Origin: Clostridia bacterium 41_269
GTDB taxonomy: Bacteria > Bacillota > DTU086
Assembly: GCA_001508005.1 (NCBI GenBank)
Contig: LGEZ01000010.1
Span: forward strand, 1-64,000
Length of the DNA: 64,000 nucleotides
Direction: 5' to 3'
Shown here: piece by piece, positions 41,869-50,901 of the stretch
Position numbering within the stretch: the first letter of the stretch is position 1
Layout of the letters: each line of letters starts with the position of its first letter
The notes under the pieces: generated by a model
Seen by the model: the letters and a program-made list of their open reading frames with translations, nothing else
Databases searched by the model: none
What the model was told of the DNA's origin: nothing
Translations under genes and position numbers: made by a program

Positions 41869-42132
41869 TTAAGTTACATTTTTGACTATTAAATCAACTA
41901 CAGGAGTAAGATTTTCATCCATTACCTGCTGGGCTGGAATACTGAGGGTTAATACTTTTTCTTCGTCGCCTTTTTTATAATCTACACATAGGTTTAAGCG
42001 CAGTGAATGTTCCAGCTGGTAAAATTGGCGGATGCTGATGACATTTGGAGCCTTTTTCATAACCATTTCCTGCAGCATGGGAACAACTTCTTTGCATTTC
42101 TTTTCGAACTCTGTAGAAGAAATATTATACAT
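41869..42132 (-). CDS. Small protein of unknown function (87 residues)
   Basis: No recognised family. Mixed alpha/beta, soluble: TEFEKKCKEVVPMLQEMVMK, then HSLRLNLCVDYKKGDEEKVLTL. ATG start (a second frame start is absent) with GGGGAGGAATTTAACT upstream. It has its own terminator and is probably monocistronic. Confidence 0.65.
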   Translation of the reverse strand: MYNISSTEFEKKCKEVVPMLQEMVMKKAPNVISIRQFYQLEHSLRLNLCVDYKKGDEEKVLTLSIPAQQVMDENLTPVVDLIVKNVT

Positions 42133-42257
42133 AGTTAAATTCCTCCCCTTTTTATATCTCCCCCCATAAATTCGTTAAGACAGCCAAATTTCCTTTTAAT
42201 TTTTTATAAGTATTTATAAGTTTTTAAATTTGTACAGCTCTTATACATCTCGTTTAA

Positions 42258-42677
42258 TTACTTAACTGGTATTGAGATATTTGTTAAGGCTTCACCTGCC
42301 TCATCTGAGAAATTTGGTTTTGTCGCAAGATCGCCCAGAGAAACTATACCCACAAGTTTACCATTTTCCACAACAGGCAGTCTTCTTATTTGGTGTTCAG
42401 CCATTATCTTTGCAGCTTCTTTTACATTGATTTCAGGATTTACTGTAATAAGTTTTTTGGTCATGATTTCTGATGCTTTGACTTTTGTTGCATCTTTTTC
42501 TTCGGCTACGCATCTCAACACTATATCTCTGTCTGTAATTATTCCCACAGGACGTTCACCATCAACCACAGGAACAGCACCTATGTTTAAATCACGCATT
42601 TTACGAGAAGCTTCTAAAACATTTGATTCCAGTGAGACTGTAGCTACATTTTTTGTCATAATATCCTTTAGTTTCAT
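42258..42677 (-). CDS. Two-CBS-domain protein
   Basis: Protein of 139 residues with a tandem CBS pair and nothing else. Each domain shows the expected pattern: DIMTKNVATVS ... GAVPVVDGERPVGIITDRDIVLR and ASEIMTKKLITVN ... IRRLPVVENGKLVGIVSLGDLA. Stand-alone CBS pairs bind adenine nucleotides and act as energy sensors, partner unknown. ATG start with GGGAAGGGAGAATAAA. Confidence 0.9.
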   Translation of the reverse strand: MKLKDIMTKNVATVSLESNVLEASRKMRDLNIGAVPVVDGERPVGIITDRDIVLRCVAEEKDATKVKASEIMTKKLITVNPEINVKEAAKIMAEHQIRRLPVVENGKLVGIVSLGDLATKPNFSDEAGEALTNISIPVK

Positions 42678-42825
42678 TTTATTCTCCCTTCCCTAGTATT
42701 AAAAATTTTTGATTTAAAGTTTTAGTATTAGAATGTACAATTAGTTGTTTTTTAAACATGTTATTGTTTGAAGATATTGAATACATCGTTTCTTTGTAGA
42801 AGATACTATTTTAGAGGTGGTTAAT

Positions 42826-43065
42826 TTGGATAGATTAATGGACAGCTGCAGATTTTGCGGAGGTTATTTAGAAGAAAGCACTTCAATGGTAAAAACTCAT
42901 TGGAGAGATAGAACAATTACCATAGATAATGTTAATTGCTGGATATGCAATACATGTGGCGAGGTTTATGTAAGTCCCGACATGGCTAAAAAAATAAAAG
43001 CTCTTGAAAGACCCTTGGATAGAGAAGAATTCTTGATAAAGCCTTATTTATATAAAAAGATATAA
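42826..43065 (+). CDS. YgiT-type zinc-ribbon protein
   Basis: Small protein of 79 residues with two CxxC pairs (CRFCGG near the start, CWICNTCGEVYVSPDMA later), the MqsA/YgiT N-terminal zinc ribbon without the DNA-binding half. In other genomes this unit can be an antitoxin, but no toxin gene adjoins here. The start is a TTG after GAGGTGG; an ATG four codons later is possible. It precedes the AAA ATPase on the same strand. Confidence 0.7.
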   Translation: MDRLMDSCRFCGGYLEESTSMVKTHWRDRTITIDNVNCWICNTCGEVYVSPDMAKKIKALERPLDREEFLIKPYLYKKI

Positions 43066-43113
43066 AAAAGAATTTAGAAATTTAGATATAATTAAAAAGT
43101 GGGGATTACTCAG

Positions 43114-44067
43114 GTGCTTGAGAAAATTATAAACAGATTAAAAAGTGTAGGAATTAAAAAAAAGAATAGCGGAGATACCCAACTTAAAGGGTCATTAGAA
43201 AACAAAGTTTCTGAAGTAAAAAAGGATCAAGAAATACAAACTTTTAAAAATGTTGAAAAATCTCTTAAAAAGCTTGAATCCCTCGTTGCTTTAGAAAATG
43301 TAAAAGAGCAGGTAGAAAAACTCACTGCGTTTGCTTGGATGTGTAAAATGCGAGAACAAAGGGGTCTGACCAATCAGCCCCTTAGCCTTCATATGGTTTT
43401 TATGGGAAATCCCGGTACAGGGAAAACTACAGTGGCCCGTATCTTGGGGGAAATTTTACATTCAATAGGAGTTTTAGAAACTCCTAATGTAGTTGAAGTT
43501 TCTAGGGGAGACCTCGTAGGAGAATATATCGGACAGAGCCTGCCAAAGGTAAATAAAATTATTTCGAAAGCTAAAGGTGGGATACTGCTTATTGATGAGG
43601 CTTATAGTATTGTCCGCAGCGATTCTGTTAGGGATTATGGATATGAGGTTGTTGATCATCTTGTAAAAGTGATGGAAGATAAAAGAGACGAAATAATGAT
43701 TGTTTTTACAGGATATCAAAAGGAGATGGAAAACTTTTTAAATGTAAATACGGGATTAAAATCTCGTATTAATTACCACTTAACTTTTCCTGATTATACT
43801 GCGGAAGAGCTGCTTAAAATTTTTATCTATTTGGCTTCTCAGAGGGATTTTGAAGTGGCTCCTTGTGCTGTAGAAAAATTAAGGAAAAGCCTTTGTCCCC
43901 ATCCTGATAATGGAAGATATGTGCGAAATATATTGGAGCAGTCCATAATTAAAAAAGCCGTGAACATGTATAAATATAAAAAAATAGGTGACTTAAAAAC
44001 CCTAACAGTTGATGATATAATAATTCCTACTTTAAGTACAAATCGCGGCAGAGTAGGATTTGTTTAG
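43114..44067 (+). CDS. SpoVK/CbxX-type AAA ATPase
   Basis: AAA protein of 317 residues. Walker A GNPGTGKTT, the pore-type GEYIGQS, Walker B GILLIDEAYS, then a sensor-like VFTGYQKEM and the CbxX hallmark NTGLKSRINYHLTFPDYTAEEL. It is closest to stage V sporulation protein K. The N-terminal 60 residues are charged and variable. A GTG at 43099 is in frame, but the GTG at 43114 has GTGGGGA spaced correctly. Ends at a strong terminator. Confidence 0.85.
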   Translation: MLEKIINRLKSVGIKKKNSGDTQLKGSLENKVSEVKKDQEIQTFKNVEKSLKKLESLVALENVKEQVEKLTAFAWMCKMREQRGLTNQPLSLHMVFMGNPGTGKTTVARILGEILHSIGVLETPNVVEVSRGDLVGEYIGQSLPKVNKIISKAKGGILLIDEAYSIVRSDSVRDYGYEVVDHLVKVMEDKRDEIMIVFTGYQKEMENFLNVNTGLKSRINYHLTFPDYTAEELLKIFIYLASQRDFEVAPCAVEKLRKSLCPHPDNGRYVRNILEQSIIKKAVNMYKYKKIGDLKTLTVDDIIIPTLSTNRGRVGFV

Positions 44068-44072
44068 ATAAA

Positions 44073-44097
44073 AAAAGGGCCTGACACGGCCCTTTTT
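44073..44097. terminator. Bidirectional terminator between AAA ATPase and membrane gene
   Basis: AAAAGGGCC/GGCCCTTTT stem, 6-nt loop, T run on + and A run giving T on minus. Confidence 0.88.
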
Positions 44098-44107
44098 AAT
44101 TTATTTT

Positions 44108-44573
44108 TTATTCTTGAATTATGTTGTACTTAAGTATAAATAGGGCTAAGAAGCTGTGGATGGCAAAGCTCAGCAGAAAAGTAGCCATTAGATCCCAGTT
44201 TATAAAGGTGATAAATCCTGCGTTAGTTATAAGACCTAAAACAATGGTAGTTAATGTTGTAAAAATTAAAATCCAGCATAAAAGCATATTTTTTTTACTG
44301 AATATTGGTGTATAATAGGAAAAAATTATTACTGCTGGAATCCATAAAGCAGCAGAAAATATAGGAAAGCCTAAAGCAGGGTAAAATGCTGTTTTAAACT
44401 GCCACAGACCCAGTAATGGTACTAAAAAAAACAAGAATCAGCATGGGTAAAAGAAAACTTGCAACAATTCCCAGGGGTAGAAGCTTGTATAATTCTTCCC
44501 GGGGGACAACGACTATAGAAACTATGCTTAAAAATAAAAATATAACGAACCAAATTAAGTTTTCATCAAGCAT
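44108..44573 (-). pseudogene. Integral membrane protein, frameshifted at a T8 run
   Basis: An ATG at 44573 (site AAGGGTGG) opens MLDENLIWFVIFLFLSIVS and helices up to LLPMLILVF, then leaves frame at the minus-strand T8 run near 44425-44432. The other frame carries on LVPLLGLWQFKTAFYPALGF to the stop at 44108. With seven T the product is a single protein of about 155 residues with five membrane helices. I do not recognise the family. Confidence 0.7.
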
Positions 44574-44684
44574 TTAAAACCACCCTTTCTTTAGTTTGAA
44601 AAATATTACTTTCAGCCATATTGTTGGCTTAATTTATAAAAAAAATGCTTTAAAATTAAAATTAAAAGGAAAGTGAGAGTATAA

Positions 44685-46106
44685 ATGAAAAGGAAAAGTC
44701 TAATAAGTCTGGAAGAAGCTCTTAGCCTTAATGAAGATGAAGTAAAAACCCTTTTTTCAAATTACTTAAACCCTGGAATGGCTAAAGCTTTTGAGCTGTT
44801 GGGATTTGATAAGGTCTATATTAAAGCTTCCGGAACTGTTCTTAGAGATAGAAAGGGCAATAAATATTTGGATTTTTTGGGGGGGTTTGGTTCACTAAAT
44901 TTAGGTCATAATCCTAAAAAAGTGATCGAAGCCCTTCAGCTGGTTGAAGATAGGCCAAATATCCTTCAGACAAGTTTAAATCCTGTTGCAGCTGCTTTAG
45001 CTCATAATTTAGCTGTGATTACTCCAGGAGAACTTTCACGAACTTTTTTCTGCAACAGTGGAACTGAAGCTGTGGAAGGAGCTATAAAGCTTTCTCGTGC
45101 CGCTACGGGTAAGAAAAAAATAATATACTGCAGAAATTCCTTTCACGGTAAAACTATGGGTTCCTTATCAGTTACAGGTCGTGAAAAATATCAAAAAAAA
45201 TTTACGCCGCTTATTCCCCACTGCATTTCTATTCCCTTTGGAGATGCTGATGCTTTAGAAAGGGAACTAAAACAGCATAAAGATGTGGCTGCTTTTATAG
45301 TAGAACCCATTCAAGGTGAAGGTGGAATTATTGTTCCTCCAGAAGGGTATCTTAAGCAAGTTAGGGAGTTATGCACCCAATATGAAGTGCTTTTGATAAT
45401 TGATGAGGTGCAAACAGGATTCGGAAGAACTGGTAAAATGTTTGCGTGTGAACATGAGGGAGTTGTACCTGATATTCTATGTCTTGCTAAATCTTTGGGT
45501 GGTGGAATAATGCCGGTGGGTGCATTTATTACGAAACCTGATATATGGGATAGAGCTTATGGAGGACTGCAGAATTTTTCTCTGCATACTTCCACCTTTG
45601 GAGGATGTACTCGCAGCGTAGCAGCAGCTTTAGCGGCAATAGAGGAAATTATAAAAATGGATCTTCCTAAACAGGCAGCTGAAAAGGGCAGTTATTTTAT
45701 TGCAAAACTTAGGGAAATTACTGATAAACATCCTTTAGTAAAAGAAGTTCGCGGAAAGGGGCTTTTAATTGGTATTGAATTTAAGGATTCAGGAAATATT
45801 TTAGATAAATTAGCCAGCGGTGTTGCAAAAAAAATAAGTCAGGATTATTTTGGAGCTTTTGTAGCTGGAGAACTTCTAAACAGATACCGGATAATAACAG
45901 CTTATTCCCTCAATAATTACAACACCATTAGGCTTGAACCGCCTTTAATAGTTACCTATGAACATCTGGATTATGTACTTAATGCTGTTGACGAGATATT
46001 AAAAAACAATCGTTCTACTGGGAAAATTATTTTTACCGGTGTGAAAAATGCAGTTGAATCTTTTTTCCGCAGTAAAATGAAAAATGGCAAAAAAAATAAT
46101 AAATAG
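44685..46106 (+). CDS. Class III aminotransferase, putrescine/ornithine aminotransferase-like
   Basis: PLP-dependent fold type I enzyme of 473 residues. Core motifs: LDFLGGFGSLNLGHNP, FFCNSGTEAVEGAIKLSRAATGK, SFHGKTMGSLSVTG, IIDEVQTGFGRTGKMFACEHEGVVPDI and the PLP Lys in LAKSLGGGIMPVGA. The short N-terminal extension and these motifs are closest to putrescine aminotransferase. Substrate not certain. ATG start with AAAGGAAAGTGAGAG. No polyamine gene is nearby. Confidence 0.85.
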   Translation: MKRKSLISLEEALSLNEDEVKTLFSNYLNPGMAKAFELLGFDKVYIKASGTVLRDRKGNKYLDFLGGFGSLNLGHNPKKVIEALQLVEDRPNILQTSLNPVAAALAHNLAVITPGELSRTFFCNSGTEAVEGAIKLSRAATGKKKIIYCRNSFHGKTMGSLSVTGREKYQKKFTPLIPHCISIPFGDADALERELKQHKDVAAFIVEPIQGEGGIIVPPEGYLKQVRELCTQYEVLLIIDEVQTGFGRTGKMFACEHEGVVPDILCLAKSLGGGIMPVGAFITKPDIWDRAYGGLQNFSLHTSTFGGCTRSVAAALAAIEEIIKMDLPKQAAEKGSYFIAKLREITDKHPLVKEVRGKGLLIGIEFKDSGNILDKLASGVAKKISQDYFGAFVAGELLNRYRIITAYSLNNYNTIRLEPPLIVTYEHLDYVLNAVDEILKNNRSTGKIIFTGVKNAVESFFRSKMKNGKKNNK

Positions 46107-46127
46107 CTGTTTGGCGAAATATCTTTT

Positions 46128-46149
46128 AGATTGCTTTAAAAAGCAATCT
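46128..46149. repeat. Inverted repeat after the aminotransferase gene
   Basis: AGATTGCTTT/AAAGCAATCT, perfect 10 bp with a 2-nt loop. No T run follows directly, so it is only a possible terminator. Confidence 0.5.
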
Positions 46150-46172
46150 TAAACTGCTTTTTAGGTGATTTC

Positions 46173-46201
46173 TTGACTTTTTAATTTTTATGTATCATAA
46201 T
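46173..46201 (+). promoter_or_regulatory. Promoter of tRNA-Val(GAC)
   Basis: TTGACT, 17 bp, CATAAT. Confidence 0.65.
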
Positions 46202-46243
46202 AACTCTAGAAAGCCCTATACAGATTGGATATTGATTATAGAT

Positions 46244-46318
46244 GGGTCTGTAGCTCAGTGGGAGAGCGCCTGCTTGACGCGCAGGAGGCCGCAGGTTCAA
46301 TTCCTGCCGGACCCACCA
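46244..46318 (+). tRNA. tRNA-Val (anticodon GAC)
   Basis: Acceptor stem GGGTCTG/CGGACCC, anticodon loop TTGACGC giving GAC, TTCAA T-loop and encoded CCA. Single gene with own promoter and terminator. Confidence 0.95.
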
Positions 46319-46320
46319 TT

Positions 46321-46354
46321 AAGTTCTGGAATTTTCCAGAACTTCTTTTTTTTT
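46321..46354 (+). terminator. Terminator of tRNA-Val(GAC)
   Basis: Perfect 9-bp stem AAGTTCTGG/CCAGAACTT followed by a long T run. Confidence 0.9.
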
Positions 46355-46546
46355 TGTAAAAATTGGGTTTGTATTTTTGTGAATGATGAAGATGAGAACT
46401 TTTGTATAAGAAGAAAGTGTAAAAGGTCGAAATGTTTAGTAATTCCCTCAAATCATTGGGAAACCTAGCTTTTCAGCGGTGCAGCGGTTGTATACTATGA
46501 TATACACGGACATATAATAGTAGCACAGAAGAAAAGAGGTGCAGTC

Positions 46547-47420
46547 ATGGCAGACAAAATAAGTATTTATGCGTCCAGAGATATTCATTATATTTATAAA
46601 AATTTATGCAGTAAGAATAATATTTTAAAAAGATATGGAATTGATATTAAATTACATTTTAAAGAATCTGGTGAATTTAAATTATTGGAATGCATTAATA
46701 ATAAAGAATTAGATGAAAGTTCATCTAATCTGCTGCGTAAATATATATCCGCTGTAATTGCAGATTTAATTGTTGGCAGATGGATAAAAAGAGATATTTG
46801 GAATCTTATTAATGTCAATTATAAAGGTTTGAGAAATAGTGATAAAAAGAGATTATATAAACGAGTAGTGGAAATGTATCAGCAACGTTTTTTAAAATTC
46901 TCGAATTTAAGGAATTTGACTGTAGAAAAACTTTTTATCCATTTTTGCGGCAATGGTCGATTGAACATTGACGGTTTTTTGAGGTTTCGTTTCAAGGAAG
47001 TTTTTTTTTGACCTTAAAGATTTTGTAAATGCTGCAGCAGAAGAATTTTTGCTGGAGAAAGAATATGATGATTTTATTGATCTGCTAAAATATTTTGTAA
47101 ACATGCAAAAACCTCAAATAAAAAAAGTTAATGTAATTTTGTATCGTTCGGGAAAATTTAAGATTTTAGATAGTGAATATAGGAAAATAGATAACGATAG
47201 TTTGGAATGTTTGATACTTGATTTTGCGGAGAACGATCTTACCAATGAGGATCTGCTGATAAGCGCTTTAATAACTATAGCCCCAGAAGAAATTAAGATG
47301 CATCTTCCTGATTATGTTTCCTTTTCATTTATTGAGACTGTAAAAAAAATATTTAATAATAGGGTTGAAATTTGCAGCGGTTGTCCAAACTGTATGCATA
47401 TAAGGCAAAAGGAATCTTAA
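46547..47420 (+). pseudogene. ytxC: YtxC-like sporulation protein, frameshifted at a T9 run
   Basis: The first frame (46547-47011) gives 154 residues ending RFRFKEVFF; the second continues DLKDFVNAAAEEFLLEKEYD, then FIDLLKYFVNMQKPQIKKVN, to 47420. Reducing the T9 run at 47001-47009 to T8 joins them at KEVFFDLKDF into about 290 residues. Length, the EKEYDDFIDLLKYFV segment and the C-terminal CSGCPNC pattern fit the putative sporulation protein YtxC. ATG start with AAGAGGTGCAGTC. Whether the run is real or a read error is open. Confidence 0.75.
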
Positions 47421-47425
47421 TTTCC

Positions 47426-47452
47426 AAAACCGGTGGCACAGCCGGTTTTTAA
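47426..47452 (+). terminator. Terminator after ytxC
   Basis: AAAACCGG/CCGGTTTT stem with an 8-nt loop, followed by T-rich sequence. Confidence 0.8.
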
Positions 47453-47521
47453 ATTTTTTGGGTTTTTGCTACCTTATCTGCTATACTAATATGGGACAAA
47501 ATTTATGAAAGGGTTATAATT

Positions 47522-48115
47522 TTGTCAGTGAAGCTTTTAATTATTCCTCTAATAGGTGCTTTTATTGGTTGGGTTACTAATAAATTGGCTATCAAGTTTC
47601 TTTTTTGGCCTTTAAAACCAATAAAAATACCCTTTATAAGATACGAAATTCAAGGAGTTCTTCCAAGACGAAGAAAGGAAATAGCTGCAACTGTTGGATT
47701 AGTAGTGGAAAGGGAACTTCTTTCCGCAAAGGATCTGATTAAATATTTGAATTCTTTCTATACCAAAGAAAAGATTATTGAAAAGGCTGTTTTAGAGTTA
47801 AAAAGAGCAGTTTTAAACAGTGTGCCCAAATATATACCTTTCAAGAAAAGTTTATCCGAGTTTATCGAAAGCAGATTATTAAATGGGCTTCCAAAAATTA
47901 TTGAGAGTATCAGCAGCAGTATTTCAGAAGATTTAAAAAACAGTTTTGATCTTTCTAAATCTATTGAAGAAAAGCTTAATAATTTTGATTTAGTGTATTT
48001 AGAGAAACTCACATATGAAATTGCTTCTAAAGAATTGAAGCACATTGAAATTATGGGTGGTGTTTTGGGTTTTTTGATAGGCTTAATTCAAGTAGCATTT
48101 GCTGTTTTTTTATAA
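47522..48115 (+). CDS. DUF445 family membrane protein
   Basis: Protein of 197 residues with an N-terminal membrane segment (LLIIPLIGAFIGWVTNKLAIKFLFWP, the DUF445 hallmark), a helical soluble middle and a C-terminal helix (VLGFLIGLIQVAFAVFL). This is the short one-repeat form; Bacillus YheB-type relatives are about twice as long. Function unknown. TTG start with GAAAGGG. Confidence 0.85.
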   Translation: MSVKLLIIPLIGAFIGWVTNKLAIKFLFWPLKPIKIPFIRYEIQGVLPRRRKEIAATVGLVVERELLSAKDLIKYLNSFYTKEKIIEKAVLELKRAVLNSVPKYIPFKKSLSEFIESRLLNGLPKIIESISSSISEDLKNSFDLSKSIEEKLNNFDLVYLEKLTYEIASKELKHIEIMGGVLGFLIGLIQVAFAVFL

Positions 48116-48131
48116 AGAAATGCAGAAAAAA

Positions 48132-48159
48132 TTGACAGTTTTTCTTTTTGCGCTACTAT
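48132..48159 (+). promoter_or_regulatory. Promoter of thrS
   Basis: TTGACA, 16 bp, TACTAT, about 40 bp before the start codon. The short leader leaves no room for a T-box. Confidence 0.7.
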
Positions 48160-48200
48160 AGTGGGTAGTGGTTTTTTATTTGGACAAGGAGGGACTTAAT

Positions 48201-50117
48201 ATGGATAAAGTTAAGGTGTTTTTAAAAAATGGTGAAGTCAAAGAATATGATTACGGTGTTTTGATAAAAGATATACTGCCGGAAATAAATAAAAGATACA
48301 TAAAAGAAGCATTGGCGGCGAAGTTTAATGGGGAACTTGTGGATCTCAGCAAAAAGATTACAGAAGATGGCAGTCTTGAAATTATTACATTTAATGATGA
48401 AGAAGGAAAAAAGGTATATCTGCACAGTGCTGCACATGTTATGGCTCAGGCAGTGAAGAGACTTTTCCCAGGAGTAAAGCTAGGAATTGGACCTGCTATT
48501 GAAAACGGATTTTACTATGATTTTGATTTTCCAGTAGATTTTAGTTCAGATGATTTAGCTGCTGTTGAAGATGAAATGGCTAAAATTATTAAAGAGGATT
48601 ACCCTTTTATAAGAAGGGAGCTTTCACGCCAAGAAGCTTTGAAGCTCTTTAGTGATTTAGGGGAAAAATACAAAGTGGAACTTATTGAAGATCTACCTGA
48701 GGATGCTGTTATCAGTGTTTATGAGCAGGGTGAATTTATTGATCTCTGTGCTGGTCCCCATGTTCCTTCTACAGGAAGGATTAAGGCTTTTAAGCTTTTA
48801 AGTGTTGCTGGAGCATATTGGCGGGGTAGCGAAAATAATCCAATGCTTAAAAGAATATATGGGACTGCTTTTCCGAAAAAAAGTATGCTTGAGGAATATT
48901 TACAAAAACTTGAAGAAGCTAAAAAGAGGGATCATCGAAAATTAGGAGTGCAGCTGGGTTTATTTAGTCTTCATGAGGAAGGACCGGGTTTCCCATTTTT
49001 CCACAGCAAAGGAATGGTAATTATAAATGAACTTGAGAACTTTTGGCGTAAAGAACACAAAATCCGCGGATATCAGGAAATTAAGACACCTATTATTTTG
49101 AATCGCAGTTTGTGGGAACAATCTGGACATTGGGATCATTATAAAGAAAATATGTACTTTACCGAAATTGATAACAGTACTTATGCTTTAAAACCCATGA
49201 ATTGTCCGGGAGCTATTCTTATTTATAAAACTGAACAGAGAAGCTATCGTGATCTTCCAATTCGATTTGCAGAGTTAGGGCTTGTACATCGACATGAACG
49301 TTCAGGAGTTCTGCACGGTTTGATGCGTGTTAGAGCTTTTACCCAGGACGATGCACATATATTTATGCTTCCCTCACAGATTAAAGATGAAATTATAGGT
49401 GTAATGGATTTGGTAGATTATTTTTACAATATTTTTGGCTTTGAATATATGGTGGAGCTGTCCACTAAGCCTCCTAAAGCTATGGGTTCCGATGAAATTT
49501 GGGAGCAGGCAACCAATGCTTTAAAAGAAGCAATGGAAGGTAAAAATATGGATTATGTTATAAATGAGGGAGAAGGAGCTTTTTATGGTCCAAAGATAGA
49601 TTTTCATCTTAAGGATTGTCTAGGCAGAACATGGCAGTGCGGAACTATACAGCTTGATTTTATGCTTCCAGAAAAGTTTGATATTAATTACATTGGTCCT
49701 GATGGAGAAAAGCACAGACCTGTTATGCTTCATAGGGTAATTTTTGGAAGCATTGAGAGATTTGTTGGAATACTAATTGAACACTATGGCGGAGCGTTTC
49801 CCCTTTGGCTTGCTCCTGTTCAAATTGTGATTCTGCCTATAGCGGATAGGCATTTGGATTATGCTCTGGATATAAAGAAAATGCTTGAAAGAGAAGACTT
49901 TAGGGTGGAGGTTGATGCAAGAAACGAGAAAATAGGATACAAAATTAGAGAAGCAGAAATCCAAAAGATACCTTATATGCTAATTGTGGGAGATGCTGAG
50001 AAAGAAAAAGAAATTGTATCAGTTCGAAAAAGAAGAGAAGGAGACCTGGGTTTGGTTTCTCTAACTGAATTTATTGAAAAAATAAAATTTGAAAGAGCGA
50101 ATAAAACTGTTCAATAG
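48201..50117 (+). CDS. thrS: Threonyl-tRNA synthetase
   Basis: Class II synthetase of 638 residues. TGS domain (1-60), editing domain (about 60-240) with HSAAHVMAQAVKRLFP and the DLCAGPHVPSTG metal motif, catalytic core with motif 1, zinc Cys in MNCPGAILIYK, motif 2 RFAELGLVHRHERSG and motif 3 VMLHRVIFGSIERFVG, then the anticodon domain. The ATG at 48201 follows AAGGAGGGACTTAAT; the frame runs further upstream but without a site. No T-box leader is present, unlike many Firmicute thrS genes. Confidence 0.96.
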   Translation: MDKVKVFLKNGEVKEYDYGVLIKDILPEINKRYIKEALAAKFNGELVDLSKKITEDGSLEIITFNDEEGKKVYLHSAAHVMAQAVKRLFPGVKLGIGPAIENGFYYDFDFPVDFSSDDLAAVEDEMAKIIKEDYPFIRRELSRQEALKLFSDLGEKYKVELIEDLPEDAVISVYEQGEFIDLCAGPHVPSTGRIKAFKLLSVAGAYWRGSENNPMLKRIYGTAFPKKSMLEEYLQKLEEAKKRDHRKLGVQLGLFSLHEEGPGFPFFHSKGMVIINELENFWRKEHKIRGYQEIKTPIILNRSLWEQSGHWDHYKENMYFTEIDNSTYALKPMNCPGAILIYKTEQRSYRDLPIRFAELGLVHRHERSGVLHGLMRVRAFTQDDAHIFMLPSQIKDEIIGVMDLVDYFYNIFGFEYMVELSTKPPKAMGSDEIWEQATNALKEAMEGKNMDYVINEGEGAFYGPKIDFHLKDCLGRTWQCGTIQLDFMLPEKFDINYIGPDGEKHRPVMLHRVIFGSIERFVGILIEHYGGAFPLWLAPVQIVILPIADRHLDYALDIKKMLEREDFRVEVDARNEKIGYKIREAEIQKIPYMLIVGDAEKEKEIVSVRKRREGDLGLVSLTEFIEKIKFERANKTVQ

Positions 50118-50167
50118 CCAACCTTTAAGTAAAAAAATTTTTAAAAATTCATGTTTGACCCGTTTTA

Positions 50168-50196
50168 TTGACGACAGCTTTATATTGTGCTATACT
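50168..50196 (+). promoter_or_regulatory. Promoter of the infC-rpmI-rplT operon
   Basis: TTGACG, 17 bp, TATACT; transcription would start near 50203, after the thrS stop. Confidence 0.75.
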
Positions 50197-50202
50197 TTGG
50201 GA

Positions 50203-50340
50203 GAAAAAATGGAGCTTTTTATAAAAGTAGAAGCATCCGCTTCTCACCTTATGGCGCTGTCTAAGCTGCCTATAAGGTTTGTTGAGGTAAATAATGGGCG
50301 GGTGTGCCCATTTTATTTGTTTTATTTATGTTTTATATGC
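50203..50340 (+). promoter_or_regulatory. infC operon leader with attenuator (L20-leader-like)
   Basis: A 140-nt leader with a hairpin ACCTTAT(GGC)/(GCC)TATAAGGT in outline near 50246-50280 and then AATGGGC/GCCCATT (50293-50312) followed by TTTATTTGTTTT, a terminator. The position and layout resemble the L20-controlled attenuator of Bacillus infC operons, in which ribosomal protein L20 represses its own operon. Family assignment is inference. Confidence 0.65.
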
Positions 50341-50355
50341 GGAGGTGACCTAACA

Positions 50356-50877
50356 ATCGGAAAAGAACTTAGAGTGAACGAGGAGATAACTGCAAAGGAG
50401 CTGCGCTTAATTGGCGTAGATGGAGAACAGATTGGGATAGTATCTCCTCGTGAAGCCTTGGCTATAGCCAGGGAAGCTGGGCTTGATTTAGTTGAAGTAG
50501 CTCCCCATGCAAAGCCTCCTGTTTGCCGTATTATGGATTATGGCAAGTACAAATTCCAGCAGAGCAAAAGGGAGAAAGAAGCACGCAAAAAGCAGAAAGT
50601 TGTTAACGTAAAAGAGGTTAAATTCCGTTTGGGAATTGAAGACCACGACTTTGAAGTTAAAGCAAGAAATATTGAACGCTTTCTTAAAAAAGGCGATAAA
50701 GTAAAAGTGACTGTAATGTTCAGGGGTCGTGAGATTTCCCATTCTGATATGGGGCTGGCTTTATGCAATAGGATTATAGAAAGGGTTGGGGATGTGGGTT
50801 CAGTTGAAAAGCCTCCGAAGCTGGAGGGGAAAAATATGATAATGGTTTTGTCTCCGAAACAAGAAAAAAAGCAGTAA
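50356..50877 (+). CDS. infC: Translation initiation factor IF-3
   Basis: IF-3 of 173 residues; binds the 30S subunit and checks start-codon choice. Typical sequence: VNEEITAKELRLIGVDGEQIG, PREALAIAREAGLDLVEV, then PPVCRIMDYGKYKF and the C-terminal KVTVMFRGREISH. I place the start at ATC (50356-50358), seven bases after GGAGGTGA and ahead of GKELRVNEE; no ATG, GTG or TTG fits. Non-canonical AUU/AUC/AUA starts are the rule in infC and give autoregulation, since IF-3 rejects them. First gene of the infC-rpmI-rplT operon. Confidence 0.92.
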   Translation: MGKELRVNEEITAKELRLIGVDGEQIGIVSPREALAIAREAGLDLVEVAPHAKPPVCRIMDYGKYKFQQSKREKEARKKQKVVNVKEVKFRLGIEDHDFEVKARNIERFLKKGDKVKVTVMFRGREISHSDMGLALCNRIIERVGDVGSVEKPPKLEGKNMIMVLSPKQEKKQ

Positions 50878-50901
50878 AGCAGGAGAAGGAGGTTTATAAT
50901 T

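Noticed and set aside
50089-50355. N-terminal extension of IF-3 from an upstream ATG
   Set aside because: It runs through the promoter, leader and attenuator and has no similarity to IF-3; the ATC start is better supported.
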